Source: Pollenia angustigena (lineage: Eukaryota; Arthropoda; Insecta; Diptera; Polleniidae). Taken from it: a stretch of 64,000 nt of DNA. The stretch covers positions 183,035,253 through 183,099,252 of the forward strand of contig OV884060.1 of the NCBI GenBank assembly GCA_930367215.1, given 5' to 3'. The position numbers and the translations under genes were made by a program. Below are positions 33,270 to 45,501 of this stretch, in pieces. The notes beneath the pieces are model-generated. The model did no database searches, had not been told where the DNA came from, and saw only the letters and a program-made list of their open reading frames with translations. The stretch's first letter is position 1. The number at the start of each line of letters is the position of its first letter.

Positions 33270-33477
33270 GGCCCGTTTTCACAACTTACCGATAGCTAAA
33301 GGTAAGATTTTATCGGCCGTATAAAAAGTGTTCCATTATTACAACTTTACTTTAACCTACCAGGGAGGATTAACCTTAATCTACTTTATCGTTCACTTTA
33401 GGTTAAAGTAAAGTTTTAATAATGGAACACTTTTTATAAGTCTACTTTAAGCTATCGGTAAGTTGTGAAAACGGGCC
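33270..33477. mobile_element. MITE family F, copy 1, TTA duplication
   Basis: GGCCCGTTTTCACAACTTAC mirrors GTAAGTTGTGAAAACGGGCC; the inverted similarity covers most of the 208 bp. TTA flanks both ends (33267-33269, 33478-33480). The corresponding empty site lies in family K copy 2, near 47728. Confidence 0.92.
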
Positions 33478-33582
33478 TTAGATGAACAATCAGACTGCAA
33501 AGTTGTGCAAACGTAATTTTTATTTGTGAGAATTTTTTATTGTATTTTCTTTAATATTTATCTTCCTGAAAAGAGGTGATAT

Positions 33583-33807
33583 TTGATGAAAATTATTCCA
33601 AAAAAATTTTCTTACATGGTCTGTAATATAAAGAAGAGTTCAAAGAGCAATATGTTATTCGGATTAACGGTTAACTGTCTTAATCATTATTCGGTTCAAT
33701 TATTATGGCCAAAATTTCACGTTCGAAATGTCACGTATCGACCCAGATGTTTGCTTAAAAAAAAAGAAAATGCAGAAGATTTTGGAATCAAATCAAAGAC
33801 ATTTTAA
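33583..33807 (+). pseudogene. short conserved frame in repeat K
   Basis: IIPKKFSYMVCN..KKSSKSNMLFGL is matched by YIPKKFSYMVCN..RKSSKRNMLFGL in the inverted copy at 46679-46930, and both end near SKTF/QTKTF. Between them the copies differ by frameshifts. This suggests a decayed coding segment of a mobile element, of no family I recognise. Confidence 0.4.
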
Positions 33808-34730
33808 TGTTACATTTGGTAAGAAGGTTCCTCAATAAACTTTACCATAGATAACAGTGCTTTCTTAGTGCTATTATTTAAGGGTTAAGAGAACGTAAAA
33901 ATATTTGTTGTTTAAAATGTTATTGCATTTTTGATGCGTACGACTGTCACGTTCAACACTTTGGATTTACCCATATATGAACGAAAAAAAATTTAAAATT
34001 TTTTTTCTTCGAATGTTTTGTCATATTCAAAATGTCATAATTCTCAAAAACTACTTTATATACGAAGATGATTTTTATGTAATTTTAAGGAGAATACCTA
34101 CTTGGGGCTACAAACCATATATTGAAAAAAAAAGTTTTTTTTTTTGAAAAATGTAATATCTGCAAAATATTAAATTTTAAAAACGGACTACGTCAAAAAC
34201 TAATTTTTTTATTTGGCTGATTTTTTTTATATATGTATAACACCTCAAACTGTTCTTTAAAAATCCTGAAACTTTGAAGGAGGTGCTTTTTTCTTTTTTA
34301 AGATATGATTTTTTTTTCTTTCGCAACCTTTAAAAAAATAATCTTAAATAATAATTTTAATATGTATTGTAATTTTGAGCAATATGTACACTGCTTGTTG
34401 CAAAAAACAGACAAACCGGGAACCTGACATTTTAACCTAATTGGGGCACGCTGAATTTAGTGGTGCTAACCGTTTTAAAGATATACCGTTATTTCGCAAA
34501 TGTAGGAGGTTGCCCTGCATATATTCGCGCAACTCAAAAACGGTTCAGTTTATTGAAATTACTAAAAAAAACCGAAATTATTAAGTGGGGTTGGCCATAC
34601 ATTTGACCCATCTAGGAGCATCCTATGCGCTGCGGGGACCAAATTAAAGAATTTTATAAAACCGCAATATTTGTATGGTACAGCGCGTACCAATAGTATA
34701 TAAATCAATTTAAATAAGGACATGTAAAAA

Positions 34731-35540
34731 TGAAAATATTCAATAGAATTTTATCGACTCAGAACACATCCCTAGTTTATTTTTTTTTTGTATGGATGTT
34801 TTTTGGATGCAGTAGAAATGCATTTCAAATGGATTGCAGCATGTTTTATACGTCTTAACTGTTATTTGCCATATTTTATCTGATATTATTTCAATATCTC
34901 TTATAATTTTTTCCATTTATTTTTTTATAACCACTTTAAAAATGTTGTACTTTTGAATTTTTTTTTTTTGGCTTTCTTAAAATTAAAATTTTTTTGGCGA
35001 ACTATTTATAGTTATATTGCCAGGGTATCACACAAATTTTAGGAGCCTTAACCGCAAAGTCCTCGTTCGACCTAAACCTTCGTATAGGAATGCGAGAGCT
35101 TCCAGAATCCGCTCCAGAGTATATTGGTCTCCACCAGTAAACTTCTGAGTTATTTCCTTGGTACTCCACCAGTAAAACGTCTAAGTTTATTCGGTTCTCC
35201 ACCAGTCACATTGAGTTATTACTGGTTCTCAACCAGACAAAACCTTAAATTGAGGTTAAAAACGATTGCACAAAATCAATGGTGACAGCCGCAAAAACCG
35301 TAACTCGGTACAGTTATACGACGCCAAGCCATTAACCAATGCGGGGTGACACCGCAAAACGCACGAAAAGCAGACAAACAAGAACGACCTGATTGTCCTT
35401 TAAAAAAATGACAACGAGCGCGAGCTGCTTCTCCACTCAGAGCAGTTTTACGAGTGTACTTTTGAAATAAATTATAAAAAATATCAATCAGCTGTTCTTT
35501 GAATGTATTAGTTAGTTGGCATTTAGTTACAGCTTTACCT
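34731..35540. other. AT-rich spacer with a small minisatellite
   Basis: 35118-35245 holds four diverged units with a GGTYCTCCACCAGT core, spaced 30-36 bp. The adjacent minus-strand frame 35276-35557 is relatively GC-rich but matches nothing I know. No gene is called. Confidence 0.4.
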
Positions 35541-36635
35541 GGAGGCTTAAGGCCCAACCAGAATGTGCATAAACAAACTTAAGCTACTGTCAAAAATAAA
35601 CAAAAAAGCCTCTCAAATACATTAAAAAAAACAAAAACAAAATAAAAAACTTTTGATTCCGTACGGAATGTGCGATTAGTTTCGCACTTTGCTTAAGCAA
35701 ATTACAGTTTCATTAAATTTAACAAAAAGTTCCCTTAAGTTCAACATGGTTTTACACATATGATTTACATGTATTCGCTCGGTTGCTTAAGCCACGTTAT
35801 TCACATTCTGGTTAGGCCTTTATTCTGAATTGCGATGCGAAAATCAATGCGATGCGAAAATGAAATGCGATGCGAAAGAAAATTGGTATTATGTTAGACT
35901 TTCGCAATCGCATTCGCAATTTATTTCAAATTGTGGCAACGCTGCTCAAATATACGTCAGTGTCAATAAACATCAAATAAAAAATAAATTAATTGTTTGT
36001 GCTTCGCTGTGAAAATTGTTTAAATAATTTATTTAGGACATTCTGTAAAAAAAAAAAATAATAAAAATGGATTTTGTGGCACTGTGGTTCGACGACGAAT
36101 AAAATGAAAATGTTTTGTGTGTACTTTAAAATCGGCTTAAACCTATTAAAGTTAAGGTTGAAGTCAAATATTTTTTAACTGGTTTATATATTTCATACTT
36201 TTTCCATCCTGCAGCTTCTATAATAGATGGTCCATTGATATTTAGTTCTTCAGTTAACGTTTGCCACAAAGTATTTGCCGACTGACGTGCATTTGGTGCT
36301 TATTCATAAATTCTATCATTATTTCAAATTGACGCGGTTTGGTGTTCTTATTGCTTGCTTCCCTGAATTAAATAATAAATATATGATAAATAAATAAATA
36401 AAATATTATCTTTCATAACATGTTTGTACTTTGCGAATGCTATTTTGTTGTCGAATAAATTTTGCGAATTTGACAATTGTTTTCGCAATGTAGAATACCG
36501 ACTTGTCACCTTTTCGCATTTGAAATGCGATTAAAAAAAAACTTTGCGAATATCGCAATACAGAATAGCAATTGTTCGCATTTGTGCATTTTCGCATCGC
36601 ATTGATTTTCGCATCGCAATTCAGAATAAGCCTCC
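35541..36635. mobile_element. zeste-Myb element family C, copy 2, split by a D MITE
   Basis: GGAGGCTTA at 35541-35549 is cut off from TTATTCTGAATTGCGATGCG (35820 onward) by family D copy 2; the right end is AGAATAAGCCTCC. After removing D and one TTA the terminal repeat becomes continuous. The interior has the ATGGATTTTGTGGCACTGTG start (near 36067) also seen at 60259, and a decayed zeste-like domain on the minus strand. Confidence 0.85.
35550..35819. mobile_element. MITE family D, copy 2, TTA duplication
   Basis: AGGCCCAACCAGAATGTGCA to TGAATAACGTGG-type right end ..TTCTGGTTAGGCCT in inverse order to copy 1. TTA flanks both ends (35547-35549, 35820-35822) and belongs to the terminal repeat of element C. 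270 bp, identical in length to 24578-24847, and very similar in sequence. Confidence 0.92.
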
Positions 36636-37136
36636 TGTAATTAAGTGTAAACTTTTTAAGCTGAAAGTAATTATCTGTGAATAACTTAAATAGGTACTTA
36701 AAAAAGTTAACACTTGTTAATAACACTACATGACAATTTTTGACCAAATGAATTTGACACCTAGTCTTTGTGTAAAATTTTCCGCTGAATCCGAATATGA
36801 AGTCAGAATTGTCAAAAGTAGCTGTCAGATTCATTTGGTTACGACTTTGTTGAAATTTTGTCACGTAGTGTAATTTATGGGCCTATGTTAAGTTAAATTA
36901 AGTTAAAGTTAAGTTAAATATTATAGAAAATTTAAAAATTATCACATGTAAATAAAGAAATTTAATATCCCGTATTTATATAGTCGAAATATTCGAAAAC
37001 CGGTTTCTAAAAAATGTCGAATAATCATAATAAGCACCCTATTGAAAAAAACAAATTTTTTATTTACATAAGTATGTGTTAGTAGCTAATTTGAATGCTT
37101 ACTACTCCGAAAGTATTGAACAGATTTTAATAAAAC
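36636..37136. other. AT-rich spacer
   Basis: No coding or terminal-repeat signal. It includes a tandem AAGTTAAATTAAGTTAAAGT tract near 36888 and ends at the start of the next mini-me-like repeat. Confidence 0.35.
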
Positions 37137-38230
37137 AAGTTAGAGTGCTATATTCGGCTGTGCCGAATCTTTGATACCCTCCACACAGTTCGAATGTTTA
37201 GGAGTAATATCTATATGATGTTATTATTATCTTAAACTGTGACGATTTGTTATTAATTATGGTTTTAGGCGACTAAAATGTTTTCCGGTAGTAGGGTTTA
37301 TATGGGGCCTAGGGTAAATCATGGACCGATCATCACGAAATTTCACAGCGTCATTTCTTTTCCTTTAAAACTGTGACGTACCAATTTCTGTTATGCTAGC
37401 ATTATTAATTATGGTTTTAGGTGTACTTAACTGTTTTCCGGGAGTAGGGTTTCTATGGGGCCTAGGGTAAATTATGTACCGATCTTCACGAAAGTTCACA
37501 GTATCATTAATAGTCCTATAAAACTGTGACGAGCCAAAATTTGTTATGATTGCATTATTTTTTACGGTTTTAGGCGTACTAAACTGTTTTCTGGTAGTAG
37601 GGTTTATATGGGGCTTAGGGTAAATTATGTACCAATCTTCACGAAAGTTCACAGTATCATTTATAGTCCTTTAAAACTGTGACGTTCCAAATTTTTTTAC
37701 GCTAGCGTTATTTTTTATGGTTTTAGGCGTACTAAACTGTTTTCCGAGAGTATTGTTTATATGGGGCTTATGGTAAATTATGGACGGATCTTCACGAAAT
37801 TTAACAGCGTGATTTCCCGTCAAATAAAACAAATTTTTGCAAAATCTTATCTTATTCCGTGCCTTGTTCCAGCATTTATGTTATTTTTTTGTATCAAAAT
37901 TATCAATTTTTTTAGGTGGTGGTTCCACATTTTGATTCATAGCTCTGGTCCTACTGAACCGATTTTGCTGGATTTCAATCCCAAACTGCTTAGGATAACT
38001 ACAAGCAATTTGGCACCAAGTTTGTTAATTTCTTTTGAGTTGTTCGAAAGTGAGCGTGTTTTCAACAGACGGATAGACAGACGGACATGGCTAAATCGAC
38101 TTAGAATTACTCAAGGACCCAGAATATATATACTTTATGGGGTCTGAGATGAATAATAAAAAAGTTTCACACGGAATGACAAACTTAATATACCCTCTTC
38201 ACAACTAAATGTGGTGGAGGGTATAAAAAA
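37137..38230 (+). repeat. mini-me-like repeat family E, copy 1
   Basis: Starts AAGTTAGAGTGCTATATTCG, then a CTGTGCCGAATC hairpin and GATACCCTCCA; ends GTGGAGGGTATAAA, so the ends carry the inverted motif ATACCCTCCAC. The middle is about four tandem units of roughly 154 bp, each with TTTAGGCGTACTAAACTGTT and ATATGGGGCCTAGGGTAAAT. Near the 3' end, 38068-38145 has GACGGATAGACAGACGGACA, then ATGGCTAAATCGACTTAGAA, then ATATATATACTTTATGGGG. That order (GTCY-type repeat, conserved core, TA repeat) is the hallmark of dipteran mini-me elements. Confidence 0.75.
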
Positions 38231-39750
38231 AATATTGTTTACTTCTGTATGTAAATAAATACCTCTCAAATGGTATATATTTTGCTCAAATCGGTTGATA
38301 TACAGAGGAGGAAAGTGTTCTTAACTGTTTTGGCTTTGTCGATTTATATATCTGTTGCATTTTAACAGTACATCTTAAGTCGAGATAACATAGCAAAAAA
38401 GTTTTTAAAAAAACTCGGTGAAAAAAATCATCTTTATCAAATAACTAGAATTTAACTCGCTACTTCGTTAGCGTCTTCTTTTTCTTCGTGGACATATTTT
38501 AATGCCAAAGTTTATTTTTCTAGGTTTAAACTTGCTTAAATTCTAGCATTTAACTCACTACTTTGTAATCGGGCCTTTCCTTTCATGAACATATTTATAT
38601 GCCAAAGTATATGTATCTAGGTTTTAGCGAAAAAATTCCAAAAATTTTTTTTCTCATGGGTTGATATTCACACTGGACTTTGTACCTGTAATATTGTGTT
38701 TCTAAGTTCAATATTATAGAAAATTCAAAAAGTACCACTCGTAGGACACAAAAGCAAATGAAAGAAAGTTAATTTCCAGTATTATCCTTTTTGATACTTT
38801 TTCTCCACATTTATGTATCAAAAATTTCAGTGTTGATGTGGGGAGCCTATAATTTATTACATTTATGTCATAGAATAAAGAAAATGTTTTGGTTTAAAAG
38901 ATAGATGGCATGACTCCCCAAAAGGACCAAATTTAAAAAAAGTACCAGGCACCTGTCCCCTTATTTTTTTTAATGAACAACAATAAGTGTTAAATTTTTT
39001 GGATCTCTTTAATTTTGGATTTTTGAGGTAACGGTATCGACTTGGCGAGAGCCCAACCTCTGGTCCAAAAGTCAGATTTTTAGCTTCGGGAGTTTAGGAT
39101 GTGCGCTGATGAATCAGTCAGTTACTTTACAAATTAATATTATATAGAGATGGAGAAAAATGTTGTGAAAAAAGTAACAAAATTAGGAACGATTTTCACA
39201 CCTTAAACGTTTGAATTTCAAAAAAGGTCTAAATCTGTTTTGTATTTTTTAGATAAGCTAAAATTGTGATACAATATTTATTTACCTTTTTACACCCCAA
39301 AAAGGCCGTACCTCAAAAAAGTACCAGACACCTGTCCGTTTATTTTTTTAATGAACAATAATAAGTATTAAATTTTTTGTATCTCTTTTTGTTTACGAGA
39401 TATAAGGTTAGCGAATTTTTCTAATGAACAACAGTAAGTGCTGATGTTTTTTATCTCTTTTAGTTTAGGAGGTATGAGGTCCGCGGGATCGATATACATA
39501 GGTACAATTTTCACCCCTTAAACGTTCGAATTTCGAAAAAGTACCAAATTAGCATTTGTATTTTTTTTAGATAAGTTACAAATGTTATAAAATTTTGATT
39601 TCTATACGTATTGGTTTAAAAGCTAGATGGTGAAAAAAGTTCCAAAATACAGGTTTTATCCGTTTACTACCTAAAACGACCGAATTTCGTAAAAGTACCA
39701 GACACCCATTTGCTTTTTTATTTAATGCACAAAAATAAATATTAAATTAA
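38231..39750. repeat. degenerate repeats flanking the 118-bp satellite
   Basis: Blocks such as AAAGTACCAGRCACCTGTCC, TTTAATGAACAAC and GATGAATCAGTCAGT recur at about 38940, 39325, 39700 and again at 41210-41440 beyond the array. The satellite therefore appears to have grown out of a larger dispersed repeat. No coding signal is seen. Confidence 0.5.
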
Positions 39751-40850
39751 AAAAAGTACCAGTTTATTAAAAAAAAATACCAGTAAGAGATCGAAAAAGT
39801 AGCAAAAACTCCCTCTTACAGATTCTAATTCACTCAGGAACTTGCATGTTTAATTTTATGTTTCTAGATGCAATAAATACGGAAATATAAAAGGTACTAG
39901 TTAAAGAACAAAATAGTACCAAAAAGCACTCTTACAGATTTTCATTCACTCAGGACCTTGCATGTTTAATTTTACGTTTTTAAATCCAATACTAACGGAA
40001 ATTCAAAAAGTACCAGTTAAAGAACAAAGAAGTACCAACAACTTCCCTCTTATAGATTCTTATCCACTTAGGACATTGCATCTTGAATTTTATGTTTCTA
40101 AGTCCAATAATAACGGATATTCAAAAAGTACCAGTTTAATAACTAAAAAGTACCAAAAAGCGCTTTTGGAGATTCTCATTCACTCAGGACCATGCAGGTT
40201 TAATTTTATGTTCATTAGACCAACATTAGCGAAAATTTAAAAAAAGTACCAGTTAAAAAACAAAAAAGTACCAAAAAGATCTCTCTAACAGATGGTCATT
40301 AACTCAAGATCTTCCATGTTTAATTGTATGTTTCTAGGTCCAATACTAACGGAAATTCAAAAAGTACCAGCTAACGAATAAAAAAGTACCAATAAGATCC
40401 CACTAAAAGATTCTCATTTACAAAGGATCGTGCATGTTTAATTTTGTGTTTCTAGGTCCAACACTGACGAAAATTCAAAAAGTGCCAGTAAATGAACAAA
40501 AAAGTACCAAAAACTTCCCTCTTATAGATTCTTATCCACTCAGGACCTTGCATGTTTAATTTTATCTTTCTAGGTCCAATACGAAATTCAAAAAATACCA
40601 GTCAAAGAATAAAAAAGTACCAAAAAGTTCACTCTTATAGATTCTCATTCACCCAGGACATTGCATATTGAATTTTATGTTTCTAGTTCCAATACTAACA
40701 GAAATTTAAAAAGTACCAGTTAATGAACAAAGAAGTGCCAAAAAGTTCCGTCATAGATTCTTATCCACTCAGGACATTGCATGTTGAATCTTATGTTTTA
40801 AGGTTCAACATAAACGATAATTTAAAAAATACCAGTTGTAGAACCAAAAA
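39751..40850 (+). repeat. satellite-like tandem array, about 118-bp unit
   Basis: AAAAAGTACCAG or close variants start at 39751, 39888, 40006, 40123, 40241, 40359, 40477, 40590, 40708 and 40824, mostly 116-118 bp apart. Each unit also holds a second AAAAAAGTACCAA, then ATTCTCATTCACTCAGGACC-like and CATGTTTAATTTTATGTTTC-like blocks. Units differ by several substitutions, so the array is old or evolving without strong homogenisation. Confidence 0.9.
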
Positions 40851-42864
40851 GCTAAAGAAAAATATCAAATTTCCCGTATTTCCTTTTTTTTTTGTACTAT
40901 TTAGGGGGAACAAAAGTATCAAACATTTCAGTATTGTAGTGGGGGCCCATTATTTAGTACGAGTATGTTAATGAATGGAGAAAAATTTTTTGTAAAAAAA
41001 AGTACCAAAAATAGCGACGATTTTCACGCCTTAAATGTTCGAATTTCGAAAAAGTACCAAATTAATATTCGTATTTTTTTGATAGGTTTCGAATGTGGTA
41101 TAAACTTTGTTTCTATGTTTATTGGTTCAAAAGATAGATGGGGTGTCAAAAAAGTACCAAAAATTCAGGTTTTAACCGTTTACTCTCTAATAGGGCCAAA
41201 TTTCAAAAAAGTACCAGACACCTGTCTGCTTATTTTTCTAATGTAAAAGATGTAAGGTTACCGCATTTTCTCGTTTTTACCCTTTTTTACCCCCTGAACA
41301 TTCGAATATCCAAAAATCCGGTCTTAGTTGATCGATTTGGGGAGTGACTAATCTCTGGTCCAAATTTCAAGTGTTTAGCTTCAGGCGTTTAGTCTGTGCG
41401 ATGATGAATCAGTGAGTCAGTCAGTCAGTAACGTTACAATTTTATATAGTACCTATGTATATAGATAAACAAAACCAAAATTAAAAAAAAATTTCGTTTA
41501 TAATACAAAATTTTAAAAACTTAAACAAAAATGTTTTTAATGGAAATTCGTATGATTTACATTTTTTCAAATTTTTAAAACTGACTTAAGATGTTTTGTC
41601 AAAATGCCACAGATATATGTACATTAGGCGCGTTCGAGATCCCAAAAGTTTTTGCTATTTTTTTTTACAGAACTTTCACTGCATTTTGCAGTAAAATTTA
41701 GTAAAGAAAAAAACATACATATGATTCAAAAAGTAGACAAACAAAACTAAAGCCTAGATAACGCTATCTCACAAATATAAAGTATTCCATAATACTTTGT
41801 GAGATAGAAATCTGATGAGTTTTGTTGCGACTGTCAAAAAATCTAATGTAATATGACAGTTTGTGTTCACACCATCACACAAAGTATAAACACTCACACA
41901 TGAAAAAAATGCAACCCTGATCCAATGAAAAGTATTATTGTTTAGAAATTTTTCAAAAAACGATGAAGTCGTATGGGATGTCAAACTTTTTTCATAATAC
42001 TTGTCATTTTCGTGACACATTGCATTCACACTATCACACTTTGTCATATTACTTGAGTTTTTGACATGTATTAATACAAGTATAATACTGTAATCTAACA
42101 AAAGGTATAAAAATGGTGAAAAATTATTTCAAAAATTAAAAGCTGAAATAAAACTGAAACAAAAACAAACAAGTAAGAGTGCTATGCCATGTCTTACCCC
42201 TCACCAGGGTGCGATAAGTATAAAAAGTTATACAAATACCGTTCTTTAGATATAAGTACATCTATTATGTGCCACGCCCTCTTTTTTATTCCCACCCACA
42301 TCCGATAAAAATGTATTAATAACCAAGATGCTTGTGCATAATTTGGAACTTTTCTTTATGAGAAATGCCACGCCCACTTCTCTAATCATATCCCCACTAG
42401 ATTACCCGTGCGAATATTTCGCACCGTTAGTTATCATTTTTGTAACATAAAATAAAAATAATTAATAGAAATTTTAGTAACTTCAATACATTTTATTAAA
42501 AGTATAAAAATATTAGAAATCATAATATATATCATACATATTTACATACATACATACATATGTTTAAATGCTTTTTTAATACTTCGTTAACTTTTTGCCC
42601 GTACAAATCCTTTATCAATGAAAATATTAATTTTTCAATTTCTAATTATTTTTCGCCATTAGTGTTAGAATTAAGCTTTAAAATGAGATATCATTCATTA
42701 AATTTGATGCGGTGGTATGGGAGATATTTGCAACCGACAAAAAAAGTGCTTTAGAAATAATATATATGATTTTTCCGATGTGTATTGATAACCAAGATAC
42801 TTGTACCTAATTTGAAAACTTGCTCTTGCCTTTTCCAGATATTTAAAAAAAAAATAGAAAAAGC
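40851..42864. other. repeat-derived spacer
   Basis: 40890-41450 repeats the satellite flank. 41628-41710 resembles sequence near 53750-53940 (GCGTTCGAG, TGCAGTAAAATTTAGTAAA), an unidentified dispersed repeat. 42171-42240 starts with the AAGTAAGAGTGCTAT head of a mini-me-like element. No gene is recognised. Confidence 0.45.
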
Positions 42865-43107
42865 AAGTAAGAGTGCTATATTCGGCTGTGCCGAATCTTA
42901 TATACCCTTCACCATTTTGCGAGCAGAATACAGAGCAACTAGACAAAAACTAAATAAAACTGGTAAATATTTTTTTTTAAAATAAGAGACAACCGGTTTT
43001 GAACTTCGCCTTTCATAAGGGCCCAGAATATATATACTTTATACGGTGTAGGATCAATATTGTAGAAATTACAGGTATTTTTTTTACCTTCGGTGAAGGG
43101 TATAAAA
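42865..43107 (+). repeat. short mini-me-like repeat, about 243 bp
   Basis: Starts AAGTAAGAGTGCTATATTCG with CTGTGCCGAATC and ATACCCTTCACC; ends CGGTGAAGGGTATAAA. Contains CAGAATATATATACTTTATA. Nearly identical to 54785-54999, which suggests recent movement or exchange. Confidence 0.75.
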
Positions 43108-45501
43108 AGAGTAATTTTCGGGAATCCAGGGGTCTAATCACAGCATTCGATACTATTTTTTTTTGCAAACGATAGACACTGGCGTATCGAATGAAAACTC
43201 GATAAATGTAATGTCGAGTTACTCGATGTCGAATGCTATTATTTCAAATTCAATACATTTCATTCGATATCGAGTTTCAAGATACCAAAATAAATAATTT
43301 CGATGAATTTTGCTCGATATCGTATGCGGTGATTAGACCCCGGTATTTCGGTTATAACTCATACAAATTTCCGACATTTTGGTATATAAGTCATATACAT
43401 AGGACATATGGCAGCCCTAAAATGTAGATTTTTATAAAAATTTTGATGTTTTTTAGCCCATTTTTGGAGTATTTTGCTCATAAATTACCCATTATCTAAC
43501 CGATTTGATATTTTTATATACCGACGTGTTAAGGAAGAATTTAACCATTTACTTAAGCTATATTTATATATAAACATTTATATTTACTTGTATACATATA
43601 TTTTCATATATTTTAACAAAGCTAATTATAAAAAAGAGTAATTTTTGGGGATTCAGTATTTCGGTTGTAACTCTGCCATTTTTTAACCGCTTTGACAGAT
43701 TTATATACCGACGTGTTTAAGAAGAAATTTACCATTTACTTGAGTTATAAAGCTTGGACTCGGGGAGATCTATGGTTCCCGAAAGTGGGTATTTAAAAAA
43801 AAAAATTAATTTTGGTCATAACTTTTTTGTATCTGAACCGATTTTTCAGAGATTTTTATAAAATATGTTCTACTTAAAATTTCCGATATTTTGATATATA
43901 AGTCATATCTATAGGACATATGGCAACCCTAAAATTTAGGTTTTTATAAAATTTTTTATTTTTTTTGTACGGGAGGTACCACGCCCACTTCTACAATCCC
44001 GCCCACATTTTGTAGGATGGTGTGTATTGGCAGCCTTAATGTGTGTACCTAATTTGTAAACTTTGGCTTCAGCCGTTCTCAAGATATACAGAAATAAAAA
44101 AAATACAACAACAACAAGGGATTTTTGGAAAAATTTAGAGGTAGTCGTGGTTGTTTGCTCATATCTCCGTCATTTTTGGACCGATCTGGCTGAATTTCCA
44201 TAGCAAACTTAAACGGAGTATATGTGACATAAATATACATCAACCTAGTCCACATCATTTCTGGTGTTTTCGGAAAACCCATTTCAACATACACACGGAC
44301 AGACGGACAACCGGATTTGAACTTCGCTTTTCATAAGGACCCAGAATATATATATACTTTATAGGGTGTAGGATCAATATTGTTGAACATACAAACGGAA
44401 TGACAAAGTTATATATACCCTCTTACCTTTGGTGAAGGGTATAAAAATAAGTAGTGTTTTTTGGCTCATATCTTGGTCATTAATGCACCCATCTAGCTGA
44501 ATTTTAATAGCAAACAATTCCGTACTATATGGGATGTAAACCAGCCCAATTATGAATACGAACGCCCCGGAAGTTTTTTCTCTTTTCCCATTTTTACAAT
44601 TGAATTTACATAGAAAAATGGGAGAAGGGAGAAAACTCCCGAGGAATTTTTCTTAATAATTGGGCTGAATATGTAGCAACTTAGTCCCCATCTTATTTGG
44701 CATCTTTGGAAAACCCATTTCAACGGACATATGGACATCGTTGAATCAACTTCGCTAATCACAAAGACCCAGAATATACATATAAACTTTATTTTAGAAA
44801 TTACACACCCTTTCAACCTGTGGTTTTACAATTAATTATGTAATTATATTTGTTTGTAAAGCAAGTAAATGAGGCATGGTGCGCGTTGCGGACATACCAA
44901 AAAAATTTATATTTTGCGGAAATTCCTTTATATTCGGCATAACTCCTCTACTACTGTATTCATAAAAATATTTTTTATTTAATAAAGGCTTACAAAACAA
45001 ATTTTCTATGAAAATTTGACTAATAAAACGTTTGTTAAATTTAATAATTTGTTATGAATACGGGGGCTAGTATATATCGCTCATTTGCTGTAACGTCGTC
45101 ATGACTCAAAAAATTAAGTTTTGGAGTATGTTATGCATAATTGTTCGCTATTTTTATATTTTTATACTTTCCCCTTTTGAAGAGATGGTGCGTTATTTTT
45201 TCTAAATAGTAAGAGAAAACACTTTAAAACACTTTTATTTCGAAATGTATTTTTTTGATTTATGACGACGTTGTAGCAAATGAGTGATATGACAAATCTT
45301 TTTTTAATGATGTTTATTTGGGGTTATGGGATGTTTTTGAAAAGTCGTCTATTTAAATTATTATTTCGAACTAAAAACAAAAAATTAAAAGAAGAGATTT
45401 GTATAGGAAATCATTAAAAAAAGAATTTGAAAAATAAAATATTTTTCATCTGAAAAACCATATAAATTAAAATTTTTCTTTCTAGCTTAGAACTATTTTT
45501 A
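43108..45501. repeat. cluster of degenerate mini-me-like repeats
   Basis: ATATAAGTCATATMYATAGGACATATGG occurs near 43383 and near 43899, and AGAAGAAATTTACCATTTAC-type blocks recur. 44079-44450 is a fuller copy with CACACGGACAGACGGACAAC, CAGAATATATATATACTTTA and the GGTGAAGGGTATAAAA end. A palindromic insert with CTCCCGAGGAATTTTTC is near 44560-44665. The rest is AT-rich. Confidence 0.5.

Larger units (their letters stand above)
33020..34730 (+). repeat. dispersed repeat family K, copy 1
   Basis: Shares with 46410-47880 (inverted) and 55000-55740 (direct) blocks such as CCATGTCAAATCGACCAAGA, GTGGGACACGACCC, CGATATTGTTATAGAGAAAT, GTCACGTTCAACACTTTGG, CTCAAACTGTTCTTTAAAAA and GACCCAYCTAGGAGCATCCT. 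A short frame inside is partly conserved in copy 2. No terminal repeats or transposase were found. It is interrupted by a MITE at 33270-33477. Confidence 0.7.

Noticed and set aside
35276..35557. Relatively GC-rich 93-residue minus-strand frame
   Set aside because: No recognisable motif, no ATG context or splice sites, and it runs into the terminal repeat of a transposon.
37365..37652. 95-residue minus-strand frame with IIYPRPHxNPT repeats
   Set aside because: Same tandem-unit artefact as above, in copy 1 of the repeat.
37761..38147. 128-residue plus-strand frame in the mini-me-like 3' part
   Set aside because: Also found at 52292 and 62415, because the DNA is repeated; it spans the conserved core and TA repeat, and has no start context or family match.
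39751..40850. CRISPR-like array
   Set aside because: The regular repeats are full-length tandem units with no unique spacers, in a eukaryotic genome; this is a satellite.
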